From Maledivibacter halophilus (GTDB lineage Bacteria; Bacillota; Clostridia; Peptostreptococcales; Caminicellaceae), in NCBI RefSeq assembly GCF_900167445.1, contig NZ_FUZT01000012.1:1-64000 (forward strand): a stretch of DNA of 64,000 bases. Reading direction: 5' to 3'. The notes beneath the pieces were generated by a model that was given only the letters and a program-made list of their open reading frames with translations, searched no databases and had not been told where the DNA came from. Within the stretch, counting starts at the first letter, position 1; the number at the start of each line of letters is the position of its first letter. Positions 1 through 8,130 of this stretch are shown in pieces. A program made the position numbers and the translations under genes.

Positions 1-139
1 AAGCGCGAAGCCCACCTTAAGATAAGATTTCCCATCCGAAAGGAGTAAGACCCCAGAAAGACCATCTGGTTGATAGGCCTAAGGTGTAAGGGCAGTAATG
101 TCTTTAGCTGATAGGTACTAATAGGTCGAGGGCTTGACC
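1..139 (+). rRNA. 23S ribosomal RNA, 3' end (partial)
   Basis: The first 139 bases match the conserved 3' end of bacterial 23S rRNA, including the ACTAATAGGTCGAGGGCTTGACC ending region (last bases near 117-139) and the GATAGGCCTAAGGTGTAAG segment at about 72-90. The gene runs off the left edge. It is followed after about 90 bases by a 5S gene, so this is the tail of an rRNA operon read on the plus strand. The exact mature 3' end is approximate. Confidence 0.95.
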
Positions 140-226
140 AAAACATCCATTGTTCAGTTTTGAGAGAATAAAAAAACAATTATTAGTTATGCACTATACA
201 TTGTTCATTTCCACGATAGTGCACAA

Positions 227-344
227 ATCCGGTGGCAATAGCGAAGGGGATACACCTGTACCCATATCGAACACAGAAGTTAAGCCCTTCAGCGCCGATG
301 GTACTTGGCGGGTAACTGCTTGGGAGAGTAGGTCGTTGCCGGTT
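227..344 (+). rRNA. rrf: 5S ribosomal RNA
   Basis: About 117 bases with the standard 5S features: CCGGTGGC at 229-236 can pair with GTTGCCGG at 335-342 (helix I, with G-U pairs), the CACCTGTACCCATATCGAACACAGAAG core is present at about 253-280, and GCGCCGATGGTACTTGGCGGG follows at about 291-311. It lies 88 bases after the 23S end, as expected for a 23S-5S pair. End points are set by the closing helix and may be off by one or two bases. Confidence 0.96.
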
Positions 345-346
345 AT

Positions 347-397
347 AAATAAGAAAAGAGTAAGAAGAAATTATTTCTTCTTACTCTTTTCTTATTT
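347..397 (+). terminator. rRNA operon terminator hairpin
   Basis: A perfect 24-bp inverted repeat (347-370 with 374-397) with a 3-base loop starts right after the 5S gene. The purine-rich left arm and pyrimidine-rich right arm give a U-rich 3' strand, so it can end rRNA transcription. It is unusually long and perfect for a terminator. It directly abuts a family A repeat element. Confidence 0.8.
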
Positions 398-515
398 GAG
401 AAACTTGTATAATTAACATTATCAATTTCAAAATACAATATGTAGATAATTTGACTGACTCCCTCTATTACATTTTGCATTTTAAAATTCTTCACATGTA
501 TTATGCAATTTCTTC
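398..515. repeat. Family A short inverted-repeat element, copy A1
   Basis: One end reads GAGAAACTTGTATAATTAAC and the other ATGTATTATGCAATTTCTTC; the two ends are imperfect inverted repeats of each other. Copies with the same ends occur at 7846, 19592, 22897, 25222, 26196, 27772 and 62113. No open reading frame is present, so it resembles a MITE or other non-coding palindromic element. The rest of the gap to 657 shows only AT-rich DNA and the upstream region of the next gene. Confidence 0.75.
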
Positions 516-657
516 ATTTATAAAAATAGAAACTTAAAACTTTTGAAAAATAGTAAAATTATGATAAAATAATGTAAAAATCCATAAGGTTTAGTGGGTA
601 GCTTAAAATTTTTAACTATTAACTATAAAAAAAGTTATATACAAAGGAGATAAGGAT

Positions 658-1155
658 ATGATTACCGAGAATGAGCGAAAGGTGTATGAAGTTTTATGTA
701 ATTTAGGGATATCATATACTAAATATGAACATGATCCGGTATATACTATTGAGGAAGCAAATAATTTAGATGTAAATATTATTGGGAAGCATTGTAAAAA
801 TTTATTCATCCGCAATAGAAAAGGAAATAAGCATTATCTCGTTATTGTTATTGATTCAAAAAGGGTGAATTTAAAGTTGTTATCTAGCGAGATAGAGAGT
901 ACAAGTTTAAGTTTAGCTTCAGAGAAAAGGTTATTCAAATATTTAGGACTTAAGCCAGGAGCCGTTAGTCCATTTGGATTGATAAATGACACTACTAAAC
1001 ATGTAGAAGTACTAATAGATGAAGATTTAATAGGTTCAGATATTATAGGTTTTCATCCAAATGTAAATACTGCGACAATTACTATATCCTATGATGACTT
1101 TAGAAAGTTTATTGATTGGTGTGGTAACAAAGTTTCTCATGTTCAGATAGACTAA
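658..1155 (+). CDS. YbaK/ProX-type aminoacyl-tRNA deacylase
   Basis: The 165-residue product matches the YbaK/EbsC/PrdX editing-domain family, free-standing proteins that hydrolyse mischarged tRNA, typically Ala- or Cys-tRNA(Pro). Visible family features are the early IxYxKYEHxP segment, the lysine-rich GKHCKNLFIRNRKG stretch near residues 43-57 that binds the tRNA end, and the KPGAVSPFGLIND motif near residues 98-111. Length is typical. The ATG follows a good AAAGGAGATAAGG site by a few bases. It is a single gene with its own terminator. In clostridia such proteins often go with proline metabolism, but no prd gene is seen nearby, so the exact tRNA substrate is uncertain. Confidence 0.88.
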   Translation: MITENERKVYEVLCNLGISYTKYEHDPVYTIEEANNLDVNIIGKHCKNLFIRNRKGNKHYLVIVIDSKRVNLKLLSSEIESTSLSLASEKRLFKYLGLKPGAVSPFGLINDTTKHVEVLIDEDLIGSDIIGFHPNVNTATITISYDDFRKFIDWCGNKVSHVQID

Positions 1156-1185
1156 TAAAATAAAAGTGTATAAATATAAATATTA

Positions 1186-1234
1186 CTAAAGAGCTTTTTT
1201 GATGTTTTCGAAAAAAGCTCTTTAGCGTTTTTTA
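1186..1234 (+). terminator. Terminator of the YbaK-type gene
   Basis: CTAAAGAGCTTTTTT (1186-1200) pairs with AAAAAAGCTCTTTAG (1211-1225), followed by a run of T at 1228-1233. It may serve both strands, because the minus-strand zinc-ribbon gene ends at 1236. Confidence 0.88.
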
Positions 1235-1235
1235 T

Positions 1236-1478
1236 TTATTTATTTATTTTATTTACCTTTTTAACCCAATAGTCATTTTTACTAATACCGCAAAAACTAC
1301 ATTTATACACACCATTTTTTTTGTCCTTTTTAAAAATTGTCTTTTGTTGACAATATGGGCAATAAAGTTCTCCCAATTTTAGTTTTATACTTTTTGGTAT
1401 TGATTTATCTTTAACTTCTTTAGGTTTTTCCATGATAGAAAATATAGTTATTTGTTCGTTAATAAAGATCACCCTCAA
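1236..1478 (-). CDS. Small zinc-ribbon protein of unknown function
   Basis: An 80-residue basic protein whose only recognisable feature is a CPYC...CSFC zinc-ribbon pair (residues about 40-61, CxxC-x15-CxxC) after a lysine-rich segment. The start is unsettled. Translation from TTG at 1478 gives 80 residues; the first ATG (1433) gives 65 residues (MEKPKEV...) but has no clear ribosome site, while AGGGTGATC lies just after the TTG. It could be a nucleic-acid-binding or adaptor protein, but no function can be assigned from sequence. Confidence 0.55.
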   Translation of the reverse strand: MRVIFINEQITIFSIMEKPKEVKDKSIPKSIKLKLGELYCPYCQQKTIFKKDKKNGVYKCSFCGISKNDYWVKKVNKINK

Positions 1479-1479
1479 T

Positions 1480-1771
1480 TAAAACTATTAATAATTTTAT
1501 TTAGGATCTACATAGTAAACCTTAATATATACATATCAAAATATAGGGTGTTTCTGAGAAGGTTTGATATATTAAAGTATTTGTTTAAATCCCTATAGTA
1601 GCATCTAATAGTCAGCCAAAAAATTTGAATTAAAAATATTTAATATTATTATAACCTAAAGCTAGAGGGCTGTACATATTATTTTAATTTTATAAAATAT
1701 TAGAAATAGTACAAATTTTATTTTGTGAAATATTTTAGTTGAAAAATAGAATATAATTTAGTAAGGTTTTA
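1480..1771. other. Intergenic region without recognised gene
   Basis: Very AT-rich. No ORF with a ribosome site, no tRNA-like fold and no strong hairpin was seen. It lies between the minus-strand zinc-ribbon gene and the repeat element that precedes the nucleoid-protein gene. Confidence 0.5.
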
Positions 1772-1873
1772 TATAGTGAAAGAAATTAAAAGGCGAGTTT
1801 ATATATCAAAACAATCGTAGAAACATTGATACTTTTAGGATGTATAAATTAAGTTTGAGATTGTTTCATTATA
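1772..1873. repeat. Family B short inverted-repeat element, copy B1
   Basis: 102 bp with ends TATAGTGAAAGAAATT and TTGTTTCATTATA, which are inverted repeats. Its reverse complement aligns along its whole length with 33684-33785, including TTTATACATCCTAAAA near one third and TGATNTATAAA near two thirds. It ends 18 bases before the ATG of the downstream gene and so would be transcribed in its 5' leader. Confidence 0.75.
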
Positions 1874-1891
1874 ATCATAAGGAGGAAAGAA

Positions 1892-2905
1892 ATGGATAGC
1901 AATATAATAGTAGATAGATTAATTGTACATGTATTGGATATATCAGTTGGAACACCAGTCTTAGCTAATTTAGAGTATAATTTGGATTCTAATATTAAAG
2001 AATACATAGAAAACCATATTTTGAAAATATTTAAAGATATAGATTTAAAGAAAGTATATTTTAAAAATGATGATAATAATATTAAGAAAAATTGTTTAGT
2101 ACTAAAGAATAAGAAGGAAGATTTTGTTGATGTGAGTAAAGATATAGCATCAATGATATACTTTTTCATAAATCAAAATCCAGATATTCCCTCAGCTGAT
2201 TTAGTATGTACTTTATTTGAAAAAGATGGTTGTGAGTATTTTGGTATACTAAAGTTCAATTACAAAGAATCCTATATACATTTTATACAAGAAGATGATG
2301 GTGGTAGAGATGTCAGGATTATTAAGCAAAAAACTGCATTACCTACTACATCACAGAAGATTGATGAATGTATAATTATTAATATGAATGATTTATCTAT
2401 ATTACTAAAGGAAAAAAAATATGAAATAGATGGGGAAAAGCAGTTATATTTATCAAAAAAAATACTACAATCTACAGAGGTTTTATCGGATAAAGAGAAA
2501 GTGGATATAATTAATAAGGCATCAAAAAAAGTTGTAAAGAAATATTGTAATGATGATGTTACAAAAATGGCTGAAATAAGAAATGCTATGGCAAAAAGTT
2601 TTGAAGATTCTAGTACTATTAATATTGAAGAAATAGGTGACAAAGTATTCACAGGAAATTTAGAAATACAGAAAATCTATGCTGAAGAAATAGAAAAGCA
2701 AGGCCTTAAAGAAAAATCTGTTACTGTAAATGAAAATGTGGAGAAAAGGATTAATAAAAAACAACGATTAGTAACTGATGATGGGATTGAGATTAAGCTG
2801 CCTACTTCATATATGACTAGAAAGGATAAGGTAGAATTTGTGACTAATATAGATGGAACAATTTCAATTCTTTTGAAAAACATCAATGAGATAAAAGACA
2901 AATAA
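1892..2905 (+). CDS. Nucleoid-associated protein, NdpA/YejK (NA37) family
   Basis: The 337-residue product fits the 37-kDa nucleoid-associated protein family (NA37/YejK), DNA-binding proteins found in many bacteria. Matching traits are the N-terminal IVDRLIVHVLDI segment with GTPVLANLEY, the FFINQNPDIPSADLVCTLF region, GILKFNYKESYIHFI near residues 115-130, and a helical charged C-terminal half. Length is near the usual 335. ATG follows AAGGAGGAAAGA. It is a single gene with a repeat element in its leader. The family is also seen near phage-defence or nuclease genes in some genomes, but nothing here supports such a role. Confidence 0.85.
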   Translation: MDSNIIVDRLIVHVLDISVGTPVLANLEYNLDSNIKEYIENHILKIFKDIDLKKVYFKNDDNNIKKNCLVLKNKKEDFVDVSKDIASMIYFFINQNPDIPSADLVCTLFEKDGCEYFGILKFNYKESYIHFIQEDDGGRDVRIIKQKTALPTTSQKIDECIIINMNDLSILLKEKKYEIDGEKQLYLSKKILQSTEVLSDKEKVDIINKASKKVVKKYCNDDVTKMAEIRNAMAKSFEDSSTINIEEIGDKVFTGNLEIQKIYAEEIEKQGLKEKSVTVNENVEKRINKKQRLVTDDGIEIKLPTSYMTRKDKVEFVTNIDGTISILLKNINEIKDK

Positions 2906-3049
2906 ATTTATCATAAAAATAACATTTTCAAAACTAGTAAATGGGAGATTTATAATAAATTTATTATAAACAAAATAAAGGTACTTAAAGTTTTTCTTAT
3001 ATCCGTATGCTATATGTAAAATCAATTTTTAAATAAGTAGGTGATATAA

Positions 3050-3283
3050 GTGGAACGGGGAATATGCCAAATTTGTGGAATGTTTTTCGAAAAAAATTAT
3101 AAAAACCAAGAGCTTTGTTATAAATGTTATGAAAAGGATAAATCTGAATATAGCATTGTCAAAAATTATTTGCTGGAAAACAATGGCGCTACTATTATGG
3201 ACATATATTATGATACAAATGTTACAATAAAGACAATAGAAAGATATATAAAAGAAGGTAAGATAGAGATTATTGATGAATAA
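3050..3283 (+). CDS. Small YvyF-like protein (zinc ribbon plus helix-turn-helix)
   Basis: 77 residues: an N-terminal CxxC...CxxC knuckle (CQICGMFF...CYKCYE, residues 6-26) followed by a short winged-helix-like part with IMDIYYDTNVTIKTIERYIKEGKI. This order matches the YvyF/TIGR03826 flagellar-operon proteins of Firmicutes, which may act as regulators. No flagellar gene is visible within the window, so a regulatory role is inference. The start is GTG with AGGTGATATAA upstream. Confidence 0.65.
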   Translation: MERGICQICGMFFEKNYKNQELCYKCYEKDKSEYSIVKNYLLENNGATIMDIYYDTNVTIKTIERYIKEGKIEIIDE

Positions 3284-3299
3284 AATATATTTATTAAGT

Positions 3300-3364
3300 A
3301 CACCTAAATTCTCTAAAATACATCTTTTTTAAAAGGGGTGATTTTAGATAGTTTAGGTGTTTTA
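3300..3364 (+). terminator. Terminator after the YvyF-like gene
   Basis: ACACCTAAATTCTCTAAAAT (from 3300) pairs with ATTTTAGATAGTTTAGGTG (to 3359) with two small mismatches, then TTTTAT follows. The hairpin begins 16 bases after the stop codon. Confidence 0.8.
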
Positions 3365-3532
3365 TATTACTTAATAAATATAAGTTCATTTTGTTTAGAT
3401 TTAGTTGAAATTCAATAGAGCTTAAAATATAGCTGTTCTTTTAACGAAATAAGTTGAATTGGACAATATTGAAGAAATATTGCTATAATATGGATAAAAG
3501 ATGTTTAACTATGTTATTGAAAGGCAGATAAT

Positions 3533-5935
3533 ATGAATGATAAAAATGATATAAAAATATCAGTTAGAAATTTAGTTGAATTTGTTTTGCGAAGTGGAGA
3601 TTTAGATACTAGTTTCAGAAGTACGTCAAGAGCTGTAGAAGGGACAAGAGCTCATCAAAAAGTACAAAAATCCAAGGGGGAGAATTATGAAGCCGAAGTT
3701 ATGCTAAGACATAGTTTTAAATATAGAGGTTTTGTATTTAAGATAGAGGGTAGAGCCGATGGAATTATAAAGGAAGCGATAGGTAGTAATGTGAAAAATG
3801 ATGAAAATTTAGCTTTAGGCTCACATACAAGTCTAATTTGTATAGATGAAATAAAATCTACTATGAAATCTCTTGAAGCTATAGATGAAAATTATAATGA
3901 GGTACATTGGGCCCAAGCAAAGTGTTATGCATATATTTATTCATTACAAAACGGATTAAAAAATATAGATGTTCAGCTGACTTATTTTCATTTGGAAACG
4001 GAAGCTGTCAAAAATATTAAAAAAAATATTAGTTTTGTAGAATTGGAAGAGTTTTTTCATAATATTTTAGATAAATATATAGTCTGGGCAAATTTCACTT
4101 CCAAATGGTCTAATATACGCAATAATACAGCAAAGGATTTAGTTTTTCCCTTTGATAATTATAGAACAGGGCAAAGAGACCTTGCAATTTTAGTTTATAG
4201 AACTATTAGAGATAAAAAGAAATTATTTGCTCAAGCTCCTACAGGAATAGGAAAAACAATATCAACACTATTTCCTACAGTAAAGGCATTGGGTGAGGGG
4301 CACACAACAAAAATATTTTATCTAACAGCAAAAACTATTACTAGACAGGTTGCCGAAGAAGCCTTTATAAAAATGAGGCAAAAAGGTTTGAAATTCAAAT
4401 CTTTAACACTGATAGCTAAGGATAAAATATGCTTTAAAGAAGAATCAAGGTGTGACCCTGAATACTGTGAATATGCAAAAGGTCATTTTAATAGAGTCAA
4501 TGATGCACTGTTAGATATACTTAATAATGAAGATGAATTTTCTAGAAATGTTATTGAAAAATATTCAAGAAAGCACAATGTTTGCCCATTTGAGTTTTCC
4601 CTTGACTTAGCTATATGGGCAGACTGTGTTATATGTGATTTTAATTATGTTTTTGATCCTAGAGTATATCTTAGAAGGTTTTTTGAATTTAATAGTAATG
4701 ACTACACATTTTTAATAGATGAGGCTCATAATTTAGTTGATAGATCTAGAGAAATGTTTTCAGCCACTTTGTATAAGAAACCTTTTCTAGAGTTAAAAAA
4801 AATATTCAAGGATAAAGAGCCTAAAATAGAAAAGGCGCTTGATAAGATTAATTCATATATGCTTAAGATAAAGAAGCTTTGCAAAGAGGAACATTTTTAT
4901 ATACAAAAAGAAATGCCTAATGATATATGTTATTTATTAAATTCATTAATGGCTGATAGTGAAGAATTTCTTGCCACAAAGCAAGGAAATGAAGGGCATA
5001 AAGAGTTATTAGAATTGTTTTTTGATTGCTTAGCTTATGTAAGGATTTCAGAACTTTATGATGATAAGTATGTGACTTATATAGAAAAAAATAATAAAGA
5101 TGTAAAGTTGAAAATGTTCTGTCTAGATCCATCTTATCTATTAAGAGAAGCAGCAAAAAGAGGGAAGTCAGCGGTGTTTTTTTCCGCCACATTATCGCCA
5201 ATAGAATATTTTAAGGAGATTTTAGGTGGAGATATGGAAGATAATAGTGTTTTGTTACCTTCTCCATTTGATAAAAGGAATTTATGTATTATGATTGCTG
5301 GTAATATTTCAACCAGGTATAAAGATAGAGAAAATAGTTACAATGAGGTGGTAGATTATATAAAAGCTTCAACAACTGAAAAACAAGGAAATTATATTGT
5401 GTTTTTCCCATCATATAAGTATATGAATGAAGTTTATGAAAGATTTTTGGAGAAGTATCCTGGGATAAATTTAGTAATTCAAGCTAATATAATGACAGAG
5501 GAAGAAAGAGAAGAATATCTTAATAAATTTCATAATAATCCAAAGGAAACTTTAATAGGTTTTGCAGTAATGGGAGGAATATTTTCAGAAGGAGTGGATT
5601 TAAAGGGTGAAAGATTATCAGGAGCAGTAGTAGTAGGCGTAGGACTTCCTAAAATATGCTTGGAGAGAAATATAATAAAGAACTATTTTAATGAAAAAAA
5701 CAATATGGGGTTTAATTATGCTTATCTTTATCCAGGAATGAATAAGGTTTTACAGGCTTCAGGGCGTGTTATCCGAACTGAAAAGGATAAAGGCTTAGTG
5801 TTATTGATAGACGATCGCTTTACCTACAAATCTTATAAGAGGATTTTCCCCAAAAGCTGGGGCTATAATATTCATGTTTCATCAGAAAATCAAATTAGAA
5901 CTTTACTCATGTCCTTTTGGCGTAATAGGAAATAA
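3533..5935 (+). CDS. PD-(D/E)XK nuclease-fused DinG/XPD-type iron-sulfur DNA helicase
   Basis: This 800-residue protein joins two modules. Residues 1-190 look like a Cas4/RecB-type PD-(D/E)XK nuclease: an early GTRAHQKVQ segment, a GRADGI strand, ICIDEIKST as the D-ExK core and HWAQAKCYAYIY as the QxxxY motif. Residues 210-800 form a superfamily 2 helicase: Walker A APTGIGKT (about 240), a four-cysteine iron-sulfur insert (C-x6-C-x4-C, then CPF, about 302-347), the DEAH box (about 395), GVDLKGERLSG and QASGRVIR near the end. The DinG/XPD class unwinds DNA 5'-3' using ATP. The ATG follows AAAGGCAGATAAT. No partner gene is adjacent. The fusion suggests repair or end processing. Confidence 0.88.
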   Translation: MNDKNDIKISVRNLVEFVLRSGDLDTSFRSTSRAVEGTRAHQKVQKSKGENYEAEVMLRHSFKYRGFVFKIEGRADGIIKEAIGSNVKNDENLALGSHTSLICIDEIKSTMKSLEAIDENYNEVHWAQAKCYAYIYSLQNGLKNIDVQLTYFHLETEAVKNIKKNISFVELEEFFHNILDKYIVWANFTSKWSNIRNNTAKDLVFPFDNYRTGQRDLAILVYRTIRDKKKLFAQAPTGIGKTISTLFPTVKALGEGHTTKIFYLTAKTITRQVAEEAFIKMRQKGLKFKSLTLIAKDKICFKEESRCDPEYCEYAKGHFNRVNDALLDILNNEDEFSRNVIEKYSRKHNVCPFEFSLDLAIWADCVICDFNYVFDPRVYLRRFFEFNSNDYTFLIDEAHNLVDRSREMFSATLYKKPFLELKKIFKDKEPKIEKALDKINSYMLKIKKLCKEEHFYIQKEMPNDICYLLNSLMADSEEFLATKQGNEGHKELLELFFDCLAYVRISELYDDKYVTYIEKNNKDVKLKMFCLDPSYLLREAAKRGKSAVFFSATLSPIEYFKEILGGDMEDNSVLLPSPFDKRNLCIMIAGNISTRYKDRENSYNEVVDYIKASTTEKQGNYIVFFPSYKYMNEVYERFLEKYPGINLVIQANIMTEEEREEYLNKFHNNPKETLIGFAVMGGIFSEGVDLKGERLSGAVVVGVGLPKICLERNIIKNYFNEKNNMGFNYAYLYPGMNKVLQASGRVIRTEKDKGLVLLIDDRFTYKSYKRIFPKSWGYNIHVSSENQIRTLLMSFWRNRK

Positions 5936-6347
5936 GAAAATATTTAATATTATATTAGAAGATATATATAGTTATGATATAATATATTAAAAATATGATG
6001 ATAATTGTTATATTATGTCGAAAATAAAAAAATAATTTGTTATCATGGTCTGGAGAGGCTAAAAAAATTTTTAAAATATATTTTATTCTAACTAAGTTAA
6101 GAGGATAATATTCCTATATATAATTTTGCTAAATTAGAATTATGTGATTTCCTCATTTATCTGAAATTAATTTTTAAGTCTTTCTGTATCGATACATCAG
6201 TAAGGCTTTTTTGCTTTAATTTATATTTGAAATTTATTAAACTTTGAGGTTTGTTTATCTTTATATATTTATAACTTTAAAATATACGGTTGTAAAACTC
6301 ATATATAGATCCCAAAAGACTTTTCTCTTTATTAGGGAGGATAAAAG
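5936..6347. other. Intergenic region with a degenerate family A relic and a terminator
   Basis: AT-rich non-coding DNA. Around 6115-6165 the sequence TATATAATTTTGCTAAATTAGAATTATGTGATTTCCTCATTTAT (given here as a whole only by position) resembles the right end of the family A copy at 27772-27889, so a decayed element is likely. A hairpin at 6176-6212 is listed separately. Nothing else is supported. Confidence 0.45.
6176..6212 (+). terminator. Probable intrinsic terminator
   Basis: AAGTCTT (6176-6182) pairs with AAGGCTT (6202-6208), the inner TGTATC/GATACA extends the stem, and six T follow. It lies 240 bases after the helicase gene and 136 bases before the diguanylate cyclase, so it may shield the latter. 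Confidence 0.65.
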
Positions 6348-7847
6348 ATGAAAGAGCTTAAGGAAAGTTTATCTGTAGTTAGCATGAAGGATTGCTTAAA
6401 AATGAATAGTGGTAAAAATATTGACCAAGATACTATTCAAAAAGATAGTGCTAATTTTCTTCAAAAAATTATAAATACAATACCAAATCCAATTTTTGTA
6501 AAAGACTTTAATGGGATCTACCAATATTGTAATATTGCTCTAGCTAAGTATTTAGGTTTAAAACATGAAGATGTTATTGGGAGTAGTGTTTATGATGTTT
6601 ATCCAAAAGAATTGGCAGATATTTATTGTAAGGCAGATAGTGAGCTTATGAAAAAAGGAGGGACTCAGACTTATGAGGCAAAATTAATTCATAAAGATGG
6701 ATCATTACATGATGTAATTTTTAATAAAGGAGTTATTAAAGATTTAAAAGATGAAATCACTGGTTTAGTTGGAGTAATTGTTGACATTACTGAGAGAAAA
6801 GTTAATGAAAAGAGGATACGAAGGCTTTTAAAAATGAAAGAAGTGGCTTTAGAAGTGAATCAAGCTATTATAGGCATAAAAAATATTAATGAATTATTTG
6901 ATATTATTTTGAAAAAAGTAACTGATGTAATAGAAGATTCTCAGCTTGCTTGCGTTTTACTCTTAGATGATAATAAAAAACTAAAAATTGCATCTAGTAA
7001 AGGATACGATGATGAAGCAAGTAAAAGTTATGCACTTAACTTAACTGATACATTTTTATGGAGAGAAGCAAATGGAAAATTTGAGAAAGCTATAATCATA
7101 AATGACATACAGAGAAAATACAAAAATGAATTTCCAGATATTTTAGAAAACAACAAATTTTTTGATGTTCAATCTTCAATCAGTGCTCCAATTATAGTAG
7201 ATAAGAAGTTATACGGGTTTATAAATGTTGATAGTAGCTATAATAATGCATATGATGAACTTGATTTAGAAATGATGGAATATTTACGAAATCAAGTTTC
7301 TATAGTCATTAGTAATCATAAACTTTATGAGAAAATAATTTATTTATCAAAGTATGATAAGTTAACCAAAGTGTATAACAGAAGCTATTTCGAAGAATTA
7401 TTTAATGAATATATAGAAAATGCAATGAAAAATAATGAAAGATTCTATCTCGTACTATTTGATTTAAATGGATTAAAACTTGTAAATGATACATATGGAC
7501 ATTTAGCGGGAGATAAATTGATTAAGAGTTTTGCTATTAATATTTCAAATCTTATTGAAGATAATAATTTTCTTGCACGGTTTGGTGGAGACGAATTTAT
7601 TGCTGTATTTTCATATATTAAATTACAGGAGCTAATAGATAAATTCGAGATTATAATTAAATATTTTAAAAATAATCCAATTAATTTTGAAGGAAATTTT
7701 ATTACATGCCAATTTAGTTATGGAATTGCTAAGTTTCCTTATGATAGTAAATATTACGATCAATTGGTAAGTATTGCTGATGAAAGAATGTATGAATTTA
7801 AGAAAAAAATAAAAAAGCCCAAGGAAATCTATAAATATAATATTTGA
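6348..7847 (+). CDS. PAS-GAF-GGDEF diguanylate cyclase
   Basis: 499 residues, no membrane segment, so a cytosolic sensor enzyme. A PAS domain lies at about residues 33-152 (IPNPIFVKDFNGIYQYCN...VDITERK), a GAF domain at about 160-330, and a GGDEF domain at about 335-490. The active site is the intact RFGGDEFIAVF near residue 411, and FDLNGLKLVNDTYGHLAGD carries the metal and guanine-binding residues, so it should make cyclic di-GMP from two GTP. No RxxD inhibitory site is evident just before the GGDEF motif. The ATG follows TAGGGAGGATAAAAG. The stop codon overlaps the first bases of a family A repeat. Ligands of the PAS and GAF domains cannot be read from sequence. Confidence 0.92.
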   Translation: MKELKESLSVVSMKDCLKMNSGKNIDQDTIQKDSANFLQKIINTIPNPIFVKDFNGIYQYCNIALAKYLGLKHEDVIGSSVYDVYPKELADIYCKADSELMKKGGTQTYEAKLIHKDGSLHDVIFNKGVIKDLKDEITGLVGVIVDITERKVNEKRIRRLLKMKEVALEVNQAIIGIKNINELFDIILKKVTDVIEDSQLACVLLLDDNKKLKIASSKGYDDEASKSYALNLTDTFLWREANGKFEKAIIINDIQRKYKNEFPDILENNKFFDVQSSISAPIIVDKKLYGFINVDSSYNNAYDELDLEMMEYLRNQVSIVISNHKLYEKIIYLSKYDKLTKVYNRSYFEELFNEYIENAMKNNERFYLVLFDLNGLKLVNDTYGHLAGDKLIKSFAINISNLIEDNNFLARFGGDEFIAVFSYIKLQELIDKFEIIIKYFKNNPINFEGNFITCQFSYGIAKFPYDSKYYDQLVSIADERMYEFKKKIKKPKEIYKYNI

Positions 7848-7963
7848 GGAAATTGCATAATACATGTGAAGACTTTTAAAATAGAAAATGTAGTAGAGGA
7901 CGTCAGGCAAGTTATCTACATATTGTATTTTAAAATTAATAATGTTAATTATGCAAGTTTCTC
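7846..7963. repeat. Family A short inverted-repeat element, copy A2
   Basis: 118 bp in the opposite orientation to copy A1: begins GAGGAAATTGCATAATACAT and ends TTAATTATGCAAGTTTCTC. The first bases overlap the TGA stop codon of the diguanylate cyclase gene, so the element supplies or closely abuts that stop. Non-coding. Confidence 0.75.
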
Positions 7964-8030
7964 ATTTAAGTAAGAAATAATTATTTTCCTGATTTTTTTA
8001 TAAAAGTGAACTAGGCTTACACAGAGTATT

Positions 8031-8109
8031 CCCCTTCATCATACTATAATATTAAGTACTAAAGAATAATCTGTTTTAAGATTACCACTGTCAGTAGTGA
8101 GAGAAGGGG
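8031..8109 (+). ncRNA. Structured 5' leader (possible cis-regulatory RNA)
   Basis: CCCCTTC (8031-8037) pairs with GAAGGGG (8103-8109), which is the only ribosome-site-like sequence before the downstream gene. Enclosed are three small hairpins: TACT/AGTA (8042-8058), TAATCT/AGATTA (8067-8084) and CACT/AGTG (8086-8099). The overall shape is a closed multi-branch fold hiding a Shine-Dalgarno-like element. No known riboswitch family is recognised. Confidence 0.4.
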
Positions 8110-8130
8110 TGAAAAATAAAATAATTTATT

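Noticed and set aside
612..815. Minus-strand ORF of 67 codons over the start of the YbaK-type gene
   Set aside because: It is antisense to a well-supported gene, has no ribosome site and a composition typical of reverse-strand shadows.
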